Assembly (NCBI GenBank): GCA_009692115.1
Contig: SHZU01000001.1
Coordinates: 1 to 64,000, forward strand
Origin: Gemmatimonadota bacterium
Lineage (GTDB): Bacteria; Gemmatimonadota; Gemmatimonadetes; Gemmatimonadales; GWC2-71-9
Direction of reading: 5' to 3'
Length of the DNA stretch: 64,000 nt
The notes below the pieces were generated by a model, which worked only from the letters and a program-made list of their open reading frames with translations, was not told where the DNA came from and did not search any database. Within the stretch, counting starts at the first letter, position 1; every line of letters begins with the position of its first letter. A program made the position numbers and the translations under genes. Below, piece by piece: positions 26,525 to 34,944 of the stretch.

Positions 26525-26884
26525 ATGACTCGATCCTTCAGTGCGGTGGCGTGTGTGGTGGCGTTCATCGGAGCGCCAGCCCTGCTGTTCCACAATGAGC
26601 TAACCAAGAGCGTGCCCGCGGCCGACGCGGCCCTCCCGGCGTCGCCGAAGACGATTCGGCTTTGGTTCGCCGAGAAGGTCGAGCCGAAGTTCAGCAGCAT
26701 CACGCTGCAGAAGCCGGACTCGACCAAGATCGAGATCGGGAAGCCTCAGGCAACCGATGATCCCAAGTCGATTGTCAGTGAGGTTCCGACGGCCCTTCCG
26801 GCCGGGGCCTATGTGATCCGGTGGCGAACCGCCGGCACCGACGGACATGCCGTGCGGGGCAGCTTCAAATTCTCGGTGAAGTGA
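26525..26884 (+). CDS. copC: CopC-domain periplasmic copper-binding protein
   Basis: 119 aa from ATG 26525 (a GTG directly before it could also be used). A signal peptide is followed by the CopC/YobA fold: F-H-N-E-L-T-K-S-V-P-A-A at the mature N-terminus gives the Cu-binding His, and TDGHAVRGSFKF carries the second conserved His. It binds copper in the periplasm and hands it to CopD. AGGGATGG serves as Shine-Dalgarno. Overlaps copD by 4 nt. Confidence 0.88.
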   Translation: MTRSFSAVACVVAFIGAPALLFHNELTKSVPAADAALPASPKTIRLWFAEKVEPKFSSITLQKPDSTKIEIGKPQATDDPKSIVSEVPTALPAGAYVIRWRTAGTDGHAVRGSFKFSVK

Positions 26885-27777
26885 CCTACGCCGTCGTTCG
26901 GTGGCTCGGTTACCTCGCCGCGTTCGGGGTCATCGGCGCCACGGTGTTTCGGCTCTGGCTGGCGCCCCGCATTGCGGGGATGGCGGCTGTGCCGATGCAG
27001 GCCCTTGTCGATCGGGGCGTTCTGGCGGGTCGGATGGCGTCGGTGGTCTTGGCCCTCACGCTGCTCGGCAAACTCTATCTGCAATCCCGCTCGATGATCG
27101 AACCCGACGAACCGCTCTCACCGGAGATCATTCGTTTGGTCATCGCGAGCGCCTGGGGCAAGGGATGGTTGGCCCAAGCGACCGTGGCGCTCGTCGCCAT
27201 GACCGGCTGGTGGGCCATGACGAGGCCGGCGCTGGCGCGGCCCGCTGCCGCCTTGGTGGCCCTCTCGGCGGTGGGACTCGTGCTCGCCCTGCCGCTCACC
27301 GGCCATGCCATCGGCTTGCCGGCCGCGGGGCGGCTTGGCTACCCCCTGACCGTGTTGCACGCCGGTGCCGGCGCCATCTGGCTCGGCACCTTAGGCATCA
27401 TGCTCGTGGTCGTGCTGCGGCGGCCGGATCCCTCGGTTCGCCTGGGGCCCTTGGTCCGAGCGTTCTCAACCGTGGCGCTGCCGGCCGGCATCGTGACGAT
27501 TGGATGCGGCCTGGTGGTGGCCTGGCGATATGTCGGCGGGTTCGACGCGCTGATCGCCACCGTCTACGGCAACGTCCTGCTGGTCAAGATCGGCGCGCTG
27601 GCGGGGATCGCCGCCGCCGGAGCGTACAATTGGCGGATCGTCCTGCCCCGCCTCGAAATCGGCCAGCCCGCACCGATCTCGCGATCAGCCACCCTCGAAA
27701 CCGTGGTCGGTCTCATCCTCCTCGCGATAACCGCAGTGCTGGTTTCCCTTCCCGCTCCGAGCGAGACTCCCCCGTAG
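26881..27777 (+). CDS. copD: CopD-domain copper import membrane protein
   Basis: 298 aa, eight or so membrane helices, starting at GTG 26881 in a GTGA overlap with the copC stop. The CopD signature LHAGAGAIWLGTLGIM is present near residue 160, with TGHAIG before it. With CopC it imports copper across the inner membrane, fitting the oxidase-assembly genes just upstream. The frame could extend upstream only inside copC. Confidence 0.88.
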   Translation: MTYAVVRWLGYLAAFGVIGATVFRLWLAPRIAGMAAVPMQALVDRGVLAGRMASVVLALTLLGKLYLQSRSMIEPDEPLSPEIIRLVIASAWGKGWLAQATVALVAMTGWWAMTRPALARPAAALVALSAVGLVLALPLTGHAIGLPAAGRLGYPLTVLHAGAGAIWLGTLGIMLVVVLRRPDPSVRLGPLVRAFSTVALPAGIVTIGCGLVVAWRYVGGFDALIATVYGNVLLVKIGALAGIAAAGAYNWRIVLPRLEIGQPAPISRSATLETVVGLILLAITAVLVSLPAPSETPP

Positions 27778-27979
27778 TGATTTTCACCGCAACGAGCAAG
27801 GATTGCCGCCTCCCACCAGCCTGATTTTGCGGCTCGCGGGCAGGCATGTGTTCCAGCGCCGTCACTTGCCTCTGGCCCCTGGATTGCTACATAGAGGAAC
27901 GGTAGCCTCAGCCGGGCCCACAGACTCGGTGCAAGAACCGACCGGTTCTCGGGGACGACTTCAGGGAGAACACCGAATC

Positions 27980-28639
27980 ATGAAACGAACTGCATGGCTG
28001 GGCTTGGTACTGGCTGCGGCGGTGGCGCCGGCGGCCTCGGCGCAAGTCGGGCTTTCGATTCGCGCCGGCACCCTCGGGGCCGGCGGTGAGTTGTCGCTGC
28101 AACCCAATCGGTACCTGGGCATTCGGGTGGGCGGCAACTACCTGACCTTCACCCGGAGCGCCACGGGCGATGGGATCGCGTACGACATGACACTGAAGCT
28201 GCAGAGCGGGTCGGGGATCCTCGATCTCCATCCGTTCGGCAATTCGTTGCATCTGTCGGGCGGGATGATTTGGAATTCCAACCAAGGCACCGTCGCGGCC
28301 CGACTGACCGGCCCGATCACCATCGGCCCCCAGACCTATCAGCCCAGCGACGTCGGCTCGTTGACCGGCCGGGTGTCCTATGCTCGGCGCTACGCCCCGT
28401 ATGCTGGCCTCGGGTTTGGCGGCCGGGGGCGGGTCTCCCTGTTGTTCGACCTTGGACTCGTGTTCTCCGGCTTCCCCGAGGTGTCGTTGGCCGGCAGCAC
28501 CAATCTGACGGGCCAAGCCAAATCGATCTTCGATCAGAACGTGATTCAGGAACGCCAGGATATCCAGGCGAACATCGAAAGCCGCCAGTACCTCAAGTAC
28601 TACCCGGTGATTTCGTTAGGTCTCCGCATCGGCTTCTAA
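27980..28639 (+). CDS. Secreted outer-membrane beta-barrel-like protein
   Basis: 219 aa. Signal peptide (WLGLVLAAAVAPAASAQ) then a barrel-like series of strands beginning VGLSIRAGTLGAGGEL and ending YYPVISLGLRIGF, with the terminal Phe typical of outer-membrane proteins. AGGGAG lies about 12 nt before the ATG. A family of similar single-gene barrels of unknown function is common in this kind of genome. The 200 bases upstream hold no other gene. Confidence 0.75.
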   Translation: MKRTAWLGLVLAAAVAPAASAQVGLSIRAGTLGAGGELSLQPNRYLGIRVGGNYLTFTRSATGDGIAYDMTLKLQSGSGILDLHPFGNSLHLSGGMIWNSNQGTVAARLTGPITIGPQTYQPSDVGSLTGRVSYARRYAPYAGLGFGGRGRVSLLFDLGLVFSGFPEVSLAGSTNLTGQAKSIFDQNVIQERQDIQANIESRQYLKYYPVISLGLRIGF

Positions 28640-28681
28640 GTCGACCACCCCGCCGGTGGAGGCGTTCTTCCCAACGTCTCC

Positions 28682-28710
28682 ATCGGCACCCTCGGCGCTC
28701 GGCACTCGGG
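28682..28710. repeat. Copy of the CTCGGCACTCGGC dispersed repeat
   Basis: A run of CTCGGCGCTCGGCACTCGG sits in the 72-base gap between two convergent genes, ending at the stop of the MutS-like gene. Confidence 0.6.
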
Positions 28711-28711
28711 C

Positions 28712-30508
28712 TTATGAGTCGAGGGCCGAGGTCAGACCGATGCTTTTCATGAGTTCGAGGGCGTTACTGCGCTCGACGACGCCGGGTTTGATCCGGTAGT
28801 CGAAGTGGAGTTGGCCGTCGATCAGTTCGTCTTCCAAGTGACAATTCAGGGCGGCGGCTTTCATCGACTTGGCAATCTCGGTCAGGGCCAGGTCGTGGGT
28901 GGTGACGATCCCGACAGCGCCACGAGCCACGAGGCCCTCGAGAATGCCGCGGGCGCCGATAGCGCGGTCGTGGGAGTTGGTACCGCTCAGCATTTCGTCC
29001 AGCAGAAAGAGCACCGGGCCGCCGGTCTCGGCCCGGGTAACGATGGCCTTGAGCCGGAGCACCTCGGCGTAGAAGCGAGACCGGCCTTCCAGGAGGGATT
29101 CGCGGAGGACGAGGGAGGCACCTAACGCGACTTGGCCGACCCGGAAGCGGGTCGACCGGGTCGGAGCGCCGGCAAGGGCCAACACTACATTGGCGCCGAT
29201 CGCTTTCAGGAAGGTGCTCTTCCCCGACATGTTCGACCCGCTCACCATCACCAGCCGGCGGGAGCCGCCGAGATTGAAATCGTTAGGGACCGCGCGGTCG
29301 GACGGCAGCAGAGGATGGGCCATACCGGTCGTCTCGACGAAGGCGCCGTCGGCCACGACTTCCGGAAACGCGTCGGCCGGATGCTCAAAGGCCAGGGTGG
29401 CGAACGACGAGAGGGCTTCGAGCTCGCCGACGGCCTCGAGCCAGCCGACGGCCTTAGTTCCGACCCGGGCCCGCCACCGTTCGATCGCGACCGCAAGCTG
29501 GGTTCCGAACAGCGTGAGCGCGGCCACCGGCATGAAGAGCTGATTGCGACGGGCGTCGAGGAGGTCGACCAGGCGCTCGAGCCGCCGGATCTCCGCTACG
29601 GCGGAACTAGCGCCACTCCAGGCCCCGGCCAGGTGTCTCAGCCGGCCGCTCGCGAACGGGTGATCGGCAACCCGGCTGAGGAGGGCTGCCAGGACCCTGA
29701 GTTCACGGGCCGGGCGTTCGACCGAATGGAGCACCGGATTGGTGCGGACGCTCTGGAACCGCACCACCGCCAGCGACACCAAGTACGACCCCAGGACCAC
29801 GAAACCAGGGATCCAACCCGCGAGCGCGGCGCCGGTGGTCGCGACGTTCGCCACGGCCAAGAGGGCCGTCGCCGGACGAACCCCGGGGGGGAATCCCGCC
29901 GGCGGAGCAGCCAACCACGCCCGAAGCGCGGTCGAGTCGAGGGCACCCCGCGCCGCGGACGCCGCGACCGCAAGGTCGTGGCGGAGAGCCAGGTCTTGGG
30001 CGAGTTCCCGCACCGCGTCATGGCGCGCCCCGATCGTCGCGGCATCCGCGGGCTGAAGCAACCAGGACGCGAGCATCGACGCCCCGGTCTCCGAGCGGGC
30101 CACCGAGATGTAGTGAAAGAGGGAGCCCTGGCCAAACACTTCGAGGTCGGTGGCATAGAGGTGGGCGTCGTCGCGGAATCGGTCGCCCGGGTCGCCGCCT
30201 TCGAGCCAACGGTCTTCGAGCCGGGCCAGTCCGCACTGGTAATACGCCACCGACCGCTCGGCCCGCTCGCGCCGGCGGGCAACCCGTTCGTGCCACCCGA
30301 TCAGGCCCACGAACCCCGCAACGAGTGCGCCGTTGAGCGGCACGGCGGCCCCGCCCCGGTTGGCGACGGCCACCGCCGCCAGGGCGATGATGCCGACGAA
30401 CACGGCCAACCGAGCGAATCCGAGACGGGCAAATCGCCGGTTCAGCCCGGAAAGAAGCCCCTCCGACCGAGCGAGCTCCTGCTGGTAGATGATTGCCGGC
30501 CCGGACAC
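28712..30508 (-). CDS. Membrane-anchored MutS-family ATPase
   Basis: 598 aa. Two hydrophobic segments near the N-terminus (LAVFVGIIALAAVAV and LVAGFVGLIGW, about residues 33-70) and another pair mid-protein (about 205-245) flank a helical MutS core. The C-terminal ATPase has Walker A SGSNMSGKST (about residue 422), Walker B LFLLDEML and the conserved TTHD. There is no mismatch-recognition domain and no Smr nuclease. The family is known from bacterial genomes as a MutS-related protein of unknown role; the membrane anchors argue against normal mismatch repair. Confidence 0.85.
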   Translation of the reverse strand: MSGPAIIYQQELARSEGLLSGLNRRFARLGFARLAVFVGIIALAAVAVANRGGAAVPLNGALVAGFVGLIGWHERVARRRERAERSVAYYQCGLARLEDRWLEGGDPGDRFRDDAHLYATDLEVFGQGSLFHYISVARSETGASMLASWLLQPADAATIGARHDAVRELAQDLALRHDLAVAASAARGALDSTALRAWLAAPPAGFPPGVRPATALLAVANVATTGAALAGWIPGFVVLGSYLVSLAVVRFQSVRTNPVLHSVERPARELRVLAALLSRVADHPFASGRLRHLAGAWSGASSAVAEIRRLERLVDLLDARRNQLFMPVAALTLFGTQLAVAIERWRARVGTKAVGWLEAVGELEALSSFATLAFEHPADAFPEVVADGAFVETTGMAHPLLPSDRAVPNDFNLGGSRRLVMVSGSNMSGKSTFLKAIGANVVLALAGAPTRSTRFRVGQVALGASLVLRESLLEGRSRFYAEVLRLKAIVTRAETGGPVLFLLDEMLSGTNSHDRAIGARGILEGLVARGAVGIVTTHDLALTEIAKSMKAAALNCHLEDELIDGQLHFDYRIKPGVVERSNALELMKSIGLTSALDS

Positions 30509-30529
30509 CCTAACGCCGGATCCGGCGGC

Positions 30530-32002
30530 TCACTGGGCCGGCTCGCGACGAATCGCTTTTCCCGGCGTAACCCCGGGGACCAACGCCCCCTTCCTGACGA
30601 CGACCGTTCCGGCCACCACCACGTACGGAATTCCGGTTGAGGCCTGCCCCGGGTTGGCGAACGTGGCGTTGTCGATGACCGTCGCCGGATCGAAGATCGT
30701 GATGTCGGCATCGGCTCCGACCGCCAGCCGCCCCTTCTTCGCCATGGCCGGCGCCGCACCCGCCACCCGGTCGGCGGGGAGGAGGGTCATCTTCCGGATC
30801 GCCTCCATCAGATCAACCGCTTTTTTGTCTCGGACATAGCGGCCGAGCACCCGGGCGAAGGTGCCGACGCCACGGGGATGTCCCCGCCCCTCCACCAGCG
30901 GCATCGCATCGCTGGCGATCATGATCCCGGGCCGGGCGACCAAGAAATCCACGTTGGCGTCCTTCATCAGATGGATGATGGCATAGCCGCCCTCGCGGTG
31001 ATAGCGGGCAAACGTTGCCGCGGTCAGCCGTTCGCCGGTGGCCGGCCATTCGATGTCGCCATAGTCAATCCCGAGGCGGGCCCGCCAATCGCCGTCGAAC
31101 AGCCCGGTTTGAATCCCGGTCGAGGCCGCCGTATAGGGATAGACCTCACCGGTCACATCGAGACCCCGCGCCCGGGCGGCTTCGATCATGTCGACCACGG
31201 GCTTGGCAAAGACCGAGCTGCTGCTGCCGAGATGCACAAAGTGGGTGGCCGCCCCGCTTACCGCGGCATTGGCCAGAACCTCCTGAACGCCGGCCAAACT
31301 GCCGTTGATCGGATCGACCCCCATCATCCGCAGGTGGGCGTAGATCGGCACGCCCTTCCGTTTGGCGAGTCGGAACAGCATGGCGATTTCTTCCCGGCTC
31401 GCCCCGGGCGACTCGTTCACTTCGAATCCGATCCCGAGCCCGCCGGCGTCGAGGCCCCGCTCCACCGTCGCCTCCAGCGCCGCGAGATGTTCGGCGGTCG
31501 TCGCGCCGTGCGACCAGGCCGGTGGCTCGGTCAACTCCCCCTGGTGGCGGACCGCGGCCGCCTCCGCCAAGGTCTTGGCACCGGTGACCACCGCGATTCG
31601 AGCGGGGATATGGCCCGCCGATACCCCGAAGTTGATGACGGACTTCCCCTCGAGCCCCGCCAGCCACTCGGACACCGGGTACGAGCCTTCTTCCAACTCC
31701 AGCGCCGTGGTTACCCCGTCCTGGACCTGCCATTGCTGCCCGTCGGCCGCCACCGAATGCGAGTGCAAATCGATGAACCCCGGTGAGACGACCAATCCGG
31801 CCGCGTCGATCGTATCGGCGCCGGCCAACGGTGATTCGGAAATGGCCGCGATCCGACCGCCGCGGACGCCGAGCGACCTGGAGGCATCGAGACCCGACGC
31901 CGGATCCATGACCCGCCCGTTCACGATCACCAGGTCGAACGGCGCGTCACCGGTCGGACTGCAGCCGGCGAGCGCCAGGAGGAGTGCCAGCGTTCGTTTC
32001 AT
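30530..32002 (-). CDS. D-aminoacylase-like amidohydrolase lipoprotein
   Basis: 490 aa. Lipobox ALAGC (Cys about 14), then an amidohydrolase barrel of the N-acyl-D-amino-acid deacylase group: VVSPGFIDLHSHS (metal-binding HxH), FEVNESPGA, YAHLR and IASDAMP. The C-terminal small domain ends with ADADITIFDP. It probably releases D-amino acids or dipeptides from acylated peptides in the periplasm. The start overlaps the permease stop by 4 nt (ATGA), which pairs hydrolysis with uptake. A long in-frame extension upstream is antisense noise. Confidence 0.88.
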   Translation of the reverse strand: MKRTLALLLALAGCSPTGDAPFDLVIVNGRVMDPASGLDASRSLGVRGGRIAAISESPLAGADTIDAAGLVVSPGFIDLHSHSVAADGQQWQVQDGVTTALELEEGSYPVSEWLAGLEGKSVINFGVSAGHIPARIAVVTGAKTLAEAAAVRHQGELTEPPAWSHGATTAEHLAALEATVERGLDAGGLGIGFEVNESPGASREEIAMLFRLAKRKGVPIYAHLRMMGVDPINGSLAGVQEVLANAAVSGAATHFVHLGSSSSVFAKPVVDMIEAARARGLDVTGEVYPYTAASTGIQTGLFDGDWRARLGIDYGDIEWPATGERLTAATFARYHREGGYAIIHLMKDANVDFLVARPGIMIASDAMPLVEGRGHPRGVGTFARVLGRYVRDKKAVDLMEAIRKMTLLPADRVAGAAPAMAKKGRLAVGADADITIFDPATVIDNATFANPGQASTGIPYVVVAGTVVVRKGALVPGVTPGKAIRREPAQ

Positions 32003-33444
32003 GACGTTGCCCCTGACGTCGACTCCCCGTCTCCCATAATCGTGCGGCGCTCCGCCCCCTCGCTCAGTCCGGCCCGGGCCGGGGCGGCCGCTCGGAACAT
32101 GGCCACGCCGAGGGCCGCCCACGCGGCCATGACGAGCCACTCAAGAGGAAAGCCCCCTTTCGCATCGAGCCATTGCTGCCGAACCGAGCTCACCATCAGG
32201 AAGACGCTGCCAATGGCGGCCAGCATCGACACGAGTCTACCCGCGGGAATCCGATACGGGCGTGCCCGCTCCGGCTCGGTCTGACGGAGCTTCCACACCG
32301 CGAGCGAGGTAAACAGATACGCGAGGCACGCCGCGGCCGACCCGACATTGACGATCGGCGCGATGCCGCTTCGTCCGAGAAAATCGCCAGCCAGGCCGAA
32401 GGCCGTGACGAACAGGATGGCGGTCACGGGCGATCCGTAGACGGGGTGGAGTTTCGTGAAGGCCGGGGTGATCATCCGCGCCCGCCCGAGGGCGAACAGG
32501 AGCCGGGTGGCGGCGATCGAAGCGCCGTTCCCAACGGTCACGATGCCGAACAGACCGGCCACGAGGACCACTCGCGCCAGGAACTCCGACCCGAACGCCA
32601 TCCGGAACGCCGCCGCGACCGGGAGGTCCTGCGTCACGATCTGCTGCCAGGGCCCCACCATGCCGGCCGCCAGGGCCGCCAACGCGTAGAAGCTGGCGGC
32701 CGCCAGGATACTCAGGACCACGATCAAGCCCAGGGTTCGCGTCGAGGTTCCCTCGGAGCGCTCTTCCATGACCTGAGAAATCTCGTTAAACCCGCCGAAG
32801 AACCACGGCGTGGTGGCCAGCACCGCGATGAAACCGCCCCAGATGGTACCGTCCTTGGCCATGACGAACATCGGCTCGAGATTCGCAGTGGAGCCTCCGA
32901 AGATGCCGGCGCCGAAGAACAGGACGGAAATGCCGATCTTGCCGTAGGTGAGCCAGTCCTGGAACTTGGCCGCGCCGTGAATCCCCCGGTAGTTGAGCAC
33001 GCCGAGCCAGACGGTCCAGACCAAGGCAATGACCAATCCGAGTGCGTGGATCGGCTGGCCCCGCCAAGAGTAGAGCACCGGACCCCCGATCCCGGGCACC
33101 AGCGCATCCAAGATCCAGGCGAGCCCGATCGAGACGTACGGAACGACGGCGGTCATCATCAGGACCAACGCCCAACCGACCGTGAACGACGCGATCCGGC
33201 CAAAGGCGCCGTAGGCATAGACCGCCTCGCCACCGGCCACCGGGTACATCGCCCCAATCTCGGCATAGCAGAGGCCGACCAACGCCATCAGGAGGCCGCC
33301 GACCAGGAACGCCAGCATCGTTCCTACCGGACCCGCCTGGGTGAACCAGAGGCCCATGTAGACGATCCAGCCGACGCCGACGATGCCGCCAAACCCGATG
33401 GAAAAGAGCTGCACGCCACCAAGTGATTTCTTGAGTTCTGTCAT
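31999..33444 (-). CDS. APC superfamily amino acid permease
   Basis: 481 aa, about twelve membrane helices. The first helix carries the GFGGIVGVGWIVY substrate-binding pattern, and FNEISQVMEE follows helix six as in APC transporters. Probably imports amino acids released by the neighbouring lipoprotein; specificity unknown. Downstream of the thioesterase and regulator on the same strand. Confidence 0.9.
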   Translation of the reverse strand: MTELKKSLGGVQLFSIGFGGIVGVGWIVYMGLWFTQAGPVGTMLAFLVGGLLMALVGLCYAEIGAMYPVAGGEAVYAYGAFGRIASFTVGWALVLMMTAVVPYVSIGLAWILDALVPGIGGPVLYSWRGQPIHALGLVIALVWTVWLGVLNYRGIHGAAKFQDWLTYGKIGISVLFFGAGIFGGSTANLEPMFVMAKDGTIWGGFIAVLATTPWFFGGFNEISQVMEERSEGTSTRTLGLIVVLSILAAASFYALAALAAGMVGPWQQIVTQDLPVAAAFRMAFGSEFLARVVLVAGLFGIVTVGNGASIAATRLLFALGRARMITPAFTKLHPVYGSPVTAILFVTAFGLAGDFLGRSGIAPIVNVGSAAACLAYLFTSLAVWKLRQTEPERARPYRIPAGRLVSMLAAIGSVFLMVSSVRQQWLDAKGGFPLEWLVMAAWAALGVAMFRAAAPARAGLSEGAERRTIMGDGESTSGATS

Positions 33445-33465
33445 GACCGGAACGGTAAGGGCAGG

Positions 33466-33852
33466 CTATTTCGGAGTAGCATAGGTACCCCGGCCAACCG
33501 CCACCAGGGTGCCCTGCTCATCGCGGACTTCGATGTCCGCACAGCAGACGGTCCGGCCGACCTTGACCGACTTGCCAATGGCGAAGAGCGCACCGCGCCG
33601 CGCCGGGCGGAGCCAGTCCACCCGGAGGTCGATGGTCGGGAGCCCGTTGCCAACTTCGGTCCAGAGGGCGTAGTCGCCGGCGATATCGATCAGGGCCGCC
33701 ACGACCCCGCCATGATACCAATCGGATCCCTCAGCTCGGAGAAAATCATCTTTGAATGGGAGTTTGATCTCAACCAAGCCGGGCTCGGAGCGAACCAACT
33801 CGAGCCCGAGAAAACGCTGATACGGTGATTCGTGGAGCGAGGGAAGGGTCAC
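33466..33852 (-). CDS. PaaI-type hotdog thioesterase
   Basis: 128 aa single hotdog domain. The motif YHGGVVAALIDIAGDYAL matches the HGG-x-x-x-x-L-x-D active-site helix of PaaI-like acyl-CoA thioesterases. Cytoplasmic. Starts with an ATGA overlap at the end of the XRE-type regulator and is followed 21 nt later by the permease. Confidence 0.88.
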   Translation of the reverse strand: MTLPSLHESPYQRFLGLELVRSEPGLVEIKLPFKDDFLRAEGSDWYHGGVVAALIDIAGDYALWTEVGNGLPTIDLRVDWLRPARRGALFAIGKSVKVGRTVCCADIEVRDEQGTLVAVGRGTYATPK

Positions 33853-34505
33853 GCGGCTCCGCCCAACGGCACGCCGGGGCCCGAGGGGATCAAGTCAGGA
33901 AAGAGTCCGCCCAACGCCCGCTCCCAGAACCGGCCCAAGTCACGGAGCATCGCCACCCAGCGATCGCCCGGGGTTCCGTCGAGACCATCACAGCCCACGG
34001 CCGTGGCGGCCAACAACGGCTGGAAGATGAAGGCGGTGAGCTTGGCCCGAATGACGCGGGGGTCGGTCGTCGCTCCGATGATCGGTCGATCGGGCGTGGC
34101 GGGAAGATCCCGAAGGCGTTGCTCCAACTGGACTAGAACTCGAATCAGCGGCCAGGCCGCATGCGGCACCGTGATCCGGCGACCCGGGCTCCCCGATTCC
34201 GGCAGGAAGCCGGCCCACCCGGCAACCGGGATCGTTCCGTCGTCACTCGCGGAGCCATCGAGGAACCACTCAACCGGAAGGCCGTACGCACTAGCCAGCC
34301 GTTCCAACGTCGCCGAGCCCGGCTTTCGGGCCCGACCAGCGTGGATTTCCCGGAGGCTCGCATAGGGGACGCCGGCATGAGCCGACGCCTCGACCAGGTC
34401 GCCATCATGGACGTCGTCCACCAGCCTTCGGACGCGGGCGGTGACTCGGCTCCATGAGGCGGCTATCGGCGCTGGGGGGCGCCCTCGGCGTCGTTCTTTG
34501 AGCAT
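33849..34505 (-). CDS. XRE-type helix-turn-helix regulator
   Basis: 218 aa from ATG 34505. The N-terminal domain (about residues 25-80) has HTH character: DLVEASAHAGVPYASLREIHAGRARKPGS, then LERLASAYGLPVEWFLDG as in Cro/C1-type repressors. The C-terminal 130 residues are helical and not recognised. It heads regulator-thioesterase-permease-amidohydrolase and is divergent from a small Cys-rich gene, with ordered repeats between them, which suggests self-regulation. Confidence 0.7.
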   Translation of the reverse strand: MLKERRRGRPPAPIAASWSRVTARVRRLVDDVHDGDLVEASAHAGVPYASLREIHAGRARKPGSATLERLASAYGLPVEWFLDGSASDDGTIPVAGWAGFLPESGSPGRRITVPHAAWPLIRVLVQLEQRLRDLPATPDRPIIGATTDPRVIRAKLTAFIFQPLLAATAVGCDGLDGTPGDRWVAMLRDLGRFWERALGGLFPDLIPSGPGVPLGGAA

Positions 34506-34568
34506 GAACGTCGGTTGTTGGGGATGTCGTAAACTACCGCCCCGATTTCGTTCCGCCAGAGGCGATGG

Positions 34569-34618
34569 GCAACTTGTTGCCAATTGGCGCGTTGAGTCCC
34601 GGTTGACAATCCGTTGAT
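34569..34618. promoter_or_regulatory. Operator-like repeats between the XRE regulator and the divergent gene
   Basis: A perfect inverted repeat GGCAAC-TT-GTTGCC lies at 34569-34582. It is followed by three direct GTTGA copies at 34592, 34603 and 34614, exactly 11 bp apart, so on one face of the helix. The middle copy forms part of TTGACA (34604-34609), a -35 candidate for the rightward gene with TACGTT at 34629-34634 (19-bp spacer). Confidence 0.5.
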
Positions 34619-34659
34619 ACCTCGCAGTACGTTGGGGCAGCCTCGACCACCGGACCCCA

Positions 34660-34911
34660 ATGCTCCACTACGCCTACATCTTGCCGTATTGTGCCACCTG
34701 CCAACACTGGACCGGAGGCCGAAGGGCCGGCCGGGACGAAGGCCGGGTCTACACCCCGCGGCACGCCACCATCGGAACCTGTGACTGCCCGCACGGACAC
34801 TGGCGCGGCCGCCTCAAGCCCGGCGAATCAAACTGCCCCCATTGGCAAACATGGGCCGACATGGACGGGGCGGCCGACCCTCGAAAGCCCCGAAAACCGG
34901 ACGGGGAATAG
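34660..34911 (+). CDS. Small Cys/His-rich protein, unknown
   Basis: 83 aa. A CxxC pair (YCATCQHWTG, residues 11-14) and a later CDC plus CPHW give four or five potential zinc ligands in a compact arrangement. Similar CxxC-HW...CPxW small proteins occur scattered in bacteria without a known role. No Shine-Dalgarno. Divergent from the XRE gene and 33 nt before ggt. Confidence 0.6.
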   Translation: MLHYAYILPYCATCQHWTGGRRAGRDEGRVYTPRHATIGTCDCPHGHWRGRLKPGESNCPHWQTWADMDGAADPRKPRKPDGE

Positions 34912-34931
34912 ACGCTCGCGCCTCGGGCGTC

Positions 34932-34937
34932 TAACCT
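34932..34937 (+). promoter_or_regulatory. Putative -10 box for ggt
   Basis: TAACCT ends 7 nt before the ggt ATG at 34945 with no Shine-Dalgarno between. Leaderless-type start; no clear -35. Confidence 0.4.
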
Positions 34938-34944
34938 TCGCCCC

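Noticed and set aside
32173-33426. 417-codon plus-strand open frame
   Set aside because: Antisense of the APC permease; low-complexity charged sequence.
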